NCBI GenBank assembly: GCA_021234155.1
Contig: JAJEKV010000050.1
Location: 4,640,550 to 4,704,549 of the forward strand
DNA: 64,000 bases
DNA from: Isoetes taiwanensis
Taxonomy: Eukaryota > Streptophyta > Lycopodiopsida > Isoetales > Isoetaceae
Direction of reading: 5' to 3'
Shown here piece after piece: positions 58,625-64,000 of the stretch. The notes below the pieces were generated by a model, which did not search any database, was not told where the DNA came from, and worked only from the letters and a program-made list of their open reading frames with translations. The translations under genes were made by a program, and so were the position numbers. The stretch's first letter is position 1, and the number at the start of each line of letters is the position of its first letter.

Positions 58625-60044
58625 CAATACGTATGTGGAAGGTTCCATAGGCCCATACTAGTTATTCTAGTAATCCGAAGTCCAGGAATATATAGCCAGT
58701 TTGCCCTTAACCTCCCAGAGGCTAAGGCTTATCAAACCCATTATCAATCAATGGGAAGCCATATGAAACCTTGCCAAAGTCCGCAATTCATTTCTAAAGC
58801 TAATTATTTTTATTTAATAAGTTATGGTGCCCGGCGTTGCCGGGCTTAGTTACAATTTGAAGAGGTGGTTGTTTAATTGCTAGCTAGAGTAGACAATATG
58901 GTTCGGAAGGTCAATAATGTTTGCTTGGCATGAAGGTAGTAGTTAGAGTTGGCCTTTTCTAGGGGAGAGGAAGATTGGTAGCATGGTAGGGTTTTTCTCT
59001 CTTTTTTCTTTTTTTTTTTCTTCTTTTTTTGTTGTTTTGGGGGGAGGGGGGGGGGGGGGGATTGTGGAGGAAGTAGTACCATGTAGTACAATTGTTGCTT
59101 GTGGTCGCAATGGCATAAACTTCAAAATGTGTATAATAGATGAAGCTATTGATCTTTGAGTAGAGGTCTTTTTAGTTGCTGTATGTCGTGGCATGATTGT
59201 TTCCCATGGAGGGGACATGGAATTTAAACATAGGCCTTATATTAGTATTAGTACAGCATAAGAGATCTTTTACAATGTGAAGCCTATAATCTATGAAGCA
59301 TGACTATCCCCAATTTATTTTTTCGATATACAAAGCATTTGCAATTTGCTTGAATAGATTTTACGTAATTGGTATGATCCAAACATATTCCCTTGTAAAT
59401 TCAATATATGGGAGTATTTTTTATGACGTTGTCCAAGCACCTGATAAGGAAATGCTTTAAATAATTTAATAACATTTTCCAATGAAGATCCTTAGTTTTG
59501 TCAATTCTATATGTAAAACTATAAGGTTGTCAATGAAGGTACTTGCCTTAGTCAATTCTATATGTCAAACATTAGAGTTCTTGCACATACTACATGATAC
59601 ATGATATGCTAGTATGATGGATGGACATTCCAAAGGATTCGAGTCATTCTATCTTATTTTGGATTTGAACCATTTTTAAGCTTATTGGACATGTGTACAT
59701 GCATGCAAGCAAAATGCTGAAGCCAAATCGAGTGCTAAAACAGGCTTAGATCATTTTTGTCTGACTTGAAACTTGACAATTATAATTGGTTTATTGTTTT
59801 GAGTTAAATGAGGTGGTCTTTGACAGCTTAACTATTTGCCCTCCCAATGTTCACCTTATTAAAGTCGGGTGTCAGTACTCCATTTAAAGAAAGTTGGCTA
59901 ATTAGAACCAGCGTATTGGCGTTGCCTAGTGTTTTACCTCAGAGTTTGGCAAGTTTGTAGTAAACTGTAATCCATCATAGTAGTTTTGGCTTCACCCTCT
60001 GCATACTTGCATACTGATGCAATAACAGGGAACACCCATCATAT
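58625..60044. other. Spacer, no gene recognised
   Basis: AT-rich DNA with a T-rich and G-run low-complexity block at 58990-59060. A CTTAGTCAATTCTATATGT(A/C)AAA segment occurs twice (about 59492 and 59548), suggesting a small duplication of about 55 bp. Minus frames 59091-58873 and 59218-58943 only translate the low-complexity block. Confidence 0.4.
59039..59060 (+). repeat. G-run, about 22 bp with one interruption
   Basis: GGGGGGAGG followed by 13 or more G. It directly follows a T-rich block with runs of T. The number of G residues may be affected by sequencing error. Confidence 0.8.
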
Positions 60045-62337
60045 AAAATGATCTGCATAAGTCAACACCGACTTCACTTCCCTGCCAGGGTGGGTAAGGT
60101 GCAGTCTGGGTTTGTCCCTGGGAGGAACATTTTGACTAATGTTGCCGCAGCTTATGAGGGCCTTTATTGGGCCAAAAGAACAGGTCAAGGCATTGCCTAT
60201 CTTAAGCTTGACTTTGCCAAAGCTTACGATAGTGTCCGTTGGGAGTTTTTGTCTGCCATGATGTTAGCATTGGGCTGTGGTCCACGCTTTTGAGAGACAG
60301 TCATGAAGCTGCATAGGTCCGCAGGCTACGGTGGTGTGCGGGGTGAACCTCCCGCCTTTTCTCCTTAGGCGAGGGCGTCGGGGGTGCCCTTTTGGCCGCC
60401 GTTTTTGTTTACGATTGTGCGAGGGAGGCCTCGTCCGGTTGTTTTGGGCTAGCGGAGGAGGGAGTGGTGGATGGGCCGGATGCGGGGATGGTAGCCAGCA
60501 GATTATTAACGGTTTTGCGATGACACTTTCCTCTTCTTGGTGGCGAAGAGAGGAATTTGCGGAATGTGAAGGGTTTGTTGGATACTTTCTCCTTGGCCTC
60601 GGGCATTCTTGAATTGGGGTAAGTGCTCCGCATTATGGGCCCGGTGACTCCGCCTCCCCCCCTTGTTTGGCTCTATTCCCTTGGAAGGTGCTTCCGGGTA
60701 ATGTGTGTACTAAGTGTTGGGTATTCCTTTGGAGGGATGTTTCTATGGGGAGGGTGTGGGATGAGATTTTTGCGGGGGTTTGTAAAACACCTCAATTGGT
60801 GGAAGGGTAGCAAGTTGTCCATGGCGGGTAGGATCACTATTGCCAAGTCGAAGACTTTGTAGCACTCATGTGTATCTGACATCTGCGATGCTAGCTCTCG
60901 AGGGTAAGATACGGGCTTTGGATAAGATTGTTGAAATTTTGTGTGTGGGGCGGGGATGATGAAGGGGCGGTTGTTAAAGTGGCTTGGTGGAAGTGTCTCA
61001 GCCCGGGAGGATGGGGGCTTGGCCATTCGGATTTGGCGCTGCATAGTAAGGTATTGGTCTCCAAGTTTGTTTGGAGCATTCCGAGGATGGAGCATCTTCT
61101 CTCGGTGCGGCTATTTGTTGTTGATCTCTTAGCCATTGTGTGGCGTTTGGAAGCCGCCTGCATTGCATGTGGAGTTGCCCTTCTCAGGCCTTTCCCACAT
61201 GCATCCCCTTTTCTCCACGGAGTGTTGCGGGCTTGGGATCATGTCGTGTGCTCTTTCAGCTAGATTATGCCTCAGTTTATCACCACTCTTTTTCTTTTCT
61301 TGTGGGTTCCTCTACCCCAAGACTTGCCCTTGGGCCACTGTGCATGCCCGGGACCAGGTTCGTTGGAGGCGAGCTGCTATGCTCACCTTGGAGGATTGGT
61401 ATTGGGGTGGTCAGCTAGCCGTGGGGAGTTCTTTTCGAGCTTCGCTTTTCGCTGAGGGGCGTGGACCGGGCTATCACGGGAGCACGTGGGGGGGAGTATT
61501 CAGCTACACATACCTATAGTCCCTTAGGATGAGGTGGTGGTGCAGGTTTGGAAGGTTCATCAGGATGTTGTGTCTTCTTGCTTTTGTGCGGTCTTCTTCT
61601 TGGGGTCTTTGGCTATTCATGACACACTCCCCCTTCGGGCAAGTGGTCTCTGCGGCTTCGGGTTCTCGATGGCTTCGGTTTGGGCGTGGACATGGAGCTC
61701 ACTTCCCCACCGAAGGTTAGGTATACATGGCGGTGGTGCATTTGTATCGTGGTGAATGCTCTTGTGAGTCGGTTTAGGCGGGTGTGAGCCCCTCACGCCC
61801 CTTGTTGTGGCCTTCATCATTGAGGCTGTGAAGCATTATGCGGTTTTATGCCCTCACTTGCGGGCTGTACGCACGGGATTGGGTTAGGGCTTTGTTTGGT
61901 GAGATTGACTAGCCCTTGATTCTTTGCTTCATGTGTATCTGGTGCTTGGCGCTCTTGCGGCAAGCAAGCCTTTGCATCTATCGCGTGGCTTGGTTGGTGT
62001 GGTTGATTTAGGCGGGCGGTTGTGGATCTTCGGGGATTGCGACTGCGGCCTCTACGATTCCCTCGACTTCGGTACAAGCTATTTCAAAGCTTTACGGTGT
62101 TCGGGGAGTAGTAGAGCGAAAGTTTGTCATTTGGCGGGACTTCTTGGGTGTTGTAGATGGTGATGGTCGGTTTATCTGTGAGTAGAGGCAGTTTTTTACG
62201 TGAGTTTGTTGTGGAGTGTCGGTATATTTGTCTCTTTGGGGCAGTTCTCCTTCCTCCTCACTTGCTTTGTAACATTACCATTCTTTTAATATATTGATGA
62301 CACAGTTCTTCAAAAAAAAAAAAATGATCTGCATAAG
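60045..62337 (+). mobile_element. LINE F, 5'-truncated plant L1-type element with target-site duplication
   Basis: AAAATGATCTGCATAAG at 60045-60061 recurs at 62321-62337 directly after a poly-A run (62312-62324), a 14-17 bp target-site duplication typical of LINE insertion. The body starts inside the RT: VQSGFVPGRNILTNVAAAYE and LDFAKAYDSVRWEFL (to 60293). It is then frameshifted; FVKHLNWWKGSKLSMAGRIT at about 60780-60840 is the usual post-RT block of plant L1 elements. The remainder to 62300 is GC-rich with many broken frames and the zf-RVT region. Different family from LINE A-C. Confidence 0.88.
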
Positions 62338-64000
62338 CGAAGGATGCGTTAGTCACCTAAGCCCATATTGTAGGCATCTAACACCACATCTCTTGCCATT
62401 AGTCCTCTTGTTGATACGTCGTTTGAATATCATTAGCATCCGTTACTTTCTGCTAAATGCTTGACAGTTCTTGTAACTGTTGTTGACAGAAGTATGGAAC
62501 GATGAGGACGCTAATAGTTGAGAATTGCATGGGTGACAAAGTGGTGTAATGATGAAAATGAAAATGCACCTAGTACTTCACATCTACTATTGCAAACTCT
62601 CAATTCACAACATTAAAATGGTCAAAGCTAACATATACTAAGCAATTGTACAACCCTATATGTTTCTACTCTGCAGACAAGTCTAATAAATGAGAATGCA
62701 ATTCATACAGTTGTTTAACTCATCCTACATTGCAGCTCATTATATGCACTAACAAACAGCATAAAATTCCAAGTCAAGATATGTAACTTACATCTTGAAA
62801 TGCCTTCGCATATTGCCAAATGCAGTTGTGAGGGCTGACGAACCCATAGTTGATTAAGCCCTTAGTTGATTAAATACATCTGGAGAACTAATATCCTATG
62901 AAGCCGTCAATTGCATGGTGGACAATTGCATTGCCCGTTGCAAAGATACTCATGTACAACACCTGAGTTAATAATCTAAAACAACACACAAAGAATAGAA
63001 TAGAATAGACAAAGAGTGAAGCAAAAAAAACATTACCTTGTGCCGCAAGACCGTCCATCATAGAGCCAGACCCAAAAGGCTACGCTGGTGTGGAGAAGGT
63101 GCATGGCAGACTGCAAGAAAGCAAGAATAATTTATGGACCTCAAAATCAAGATTGCAAAGTTGTTTGTGCACCACAAACACAGATACATAACATTATCAG
63201 ATGCAGGGGTCATGGTGCAGGTCATGAAAACTGCCCTAGAAATGAATATACAATTCAGTCAAACAGTCTTTGATTCCTAATAAATGTGAATCATATTCTA
63301 AGTTCTATATCAAATTAGCTATTTCAGTATGTTTGCCTAGTCCTATGAATCTTATACAAATGATCTTACAATGAGACCATTTGAACATATATGATATTTG
63401 AGGCAAATGTTCTATATCTCCACAATGAAAAAAACTACTCTGTGCAGATGCTTAGTCATGTCATTTGGCTGCAAATGGAACTACATATAACAAAAAGTAA
63501 TCTATAACCAACTCATAGCCAGGGAACCAGAAGGTGCTAGATTCATGGAGGGCAATCTCAAACAGTAAGGATGTATGCTTCTCTGCTACCACAGACATAA
63601 TAAATATGCAGCTTTGAATATGCAAATACTCGAACATGAAAATGAGAAGCCTGCCATGCATTTTTAATGTTCCTGGCCAGACCTACCTTGATATGTGACC
63701 CTTGTACCATTTATACTACTAAATAAGAAAGCCGTGGGAATGCAATGGAAAGAATCATGGAAGAGCAACATAGAATATAGAATCATTTTGTTACCTGCAG
63801 ATATAATGGGAATATTTACTTGGAAACACTAACTATAAAATAAAACTTAATCAAATTGAAATGGACATGAAAAGAAAGTTGACCTAGCTGTAGTTTCTGA
63901 TTCATTAGATTTGGTCTTCAAAACATGGCAACCCAGCGGACAATAGAGCATACTGGTAATCCACCTTGAATCCTTTAGAATTAGATGCCCTGCACAGATA
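62338..64000. other. AT-rich end of the window, no gene recognised
   Basis: No coding exon was recognised. An (AATAG)n run of three units lies near 62995. A minus frame at 63661-63461 and a plus frame at 63088-63273 have no recognisable family. The region could be intronic or intergenic. Confidence 0.4.

Overview
The window looks like nuclear DNA from a land plant, most likely a large, repeat-rich genome from a non-seed lineage; a fern is my best guess. The evidence is SAUR (small auxin-up RNA) genes, relics of organelle-type PPR genes, a plant PIF/Harbinger transposon, a Ty3-type LTR element primed by initiator Met tRNA, many LINEs, and a DIRS-like tyrosine-recombinase retrotransposon, a class I do not associate with flowering plants. 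There are no bacterial operons, no CRISPR arrays and no tRNA or rRNA genes that I can support. Most of the sequence is decayed mobile DNA; only two SAUR genes look like intact host genes.

Layout. 1-5.7 kb: mostly non-coding, with small tandem repeats and a 363-bp block that recurs at 25.3 kb. 5.7-14.9 kb: two LINEs (A and B) on the minus strand, joined tail to head, with (GA)n/(TC)n microsatellites on both outer edges. 14.9-19.4 kb: a two-gene PIF/Harbinger relic (Myb/SANT-like ORF on plus, DDE transposase on minus) with an uninterrupted 205-codon ORF of unknown origin between them. 19.4-23.7 kb: LINE C, the best preserved, again inside a (TC)n tract. 24.1-24.8 kb: dispersed repeat copies, a long (AAT)n tract and a LINE 3' fragment. 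25.8-27.5 kb: a 5'-damaged SAUR gene next to a frameshifted beta-class DNA amino-methyltransferase relic. 29.1-32.1 kb: a degenerate LINE and a PPR relic. 35.2-40.4 kb: a SAUR cluster with two intact genes on minus, two pseudogenes on plus and two promoter remnants without genes. 41.5-42.9 kb: a PPR relic, a fold-back/MITE-like element and a short tandem array. 44.5-54.8 kb: an LTR retrotransposon without recognisable pol, carrying repeated long palindromes. 54.8-58.6 kb: a DIRS-like element (gag, RT, RNase H, tyrosine recombinase), interrupted at its 5' end by the LTR element. 60.0-62.3 kb: a 5'-truncated plant L1-type LINE with a clear target-site duplication.

The most notable observations are (1) the methyltransferase relic with a DIPY catalytic motif followed by an FSGSGTT motif; (2) LINEs bounded by (TC)n tracts, suggesting microsatellite-targeted insertion; and (3) a conserved single in-frame UAG between LINE ORF1 and ORF2 with no AUG for ORF2, suggesting stop-codon readthrough or unusual reinitiation. 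All functional statements rest on motif reading; no database search or alignment program was run.
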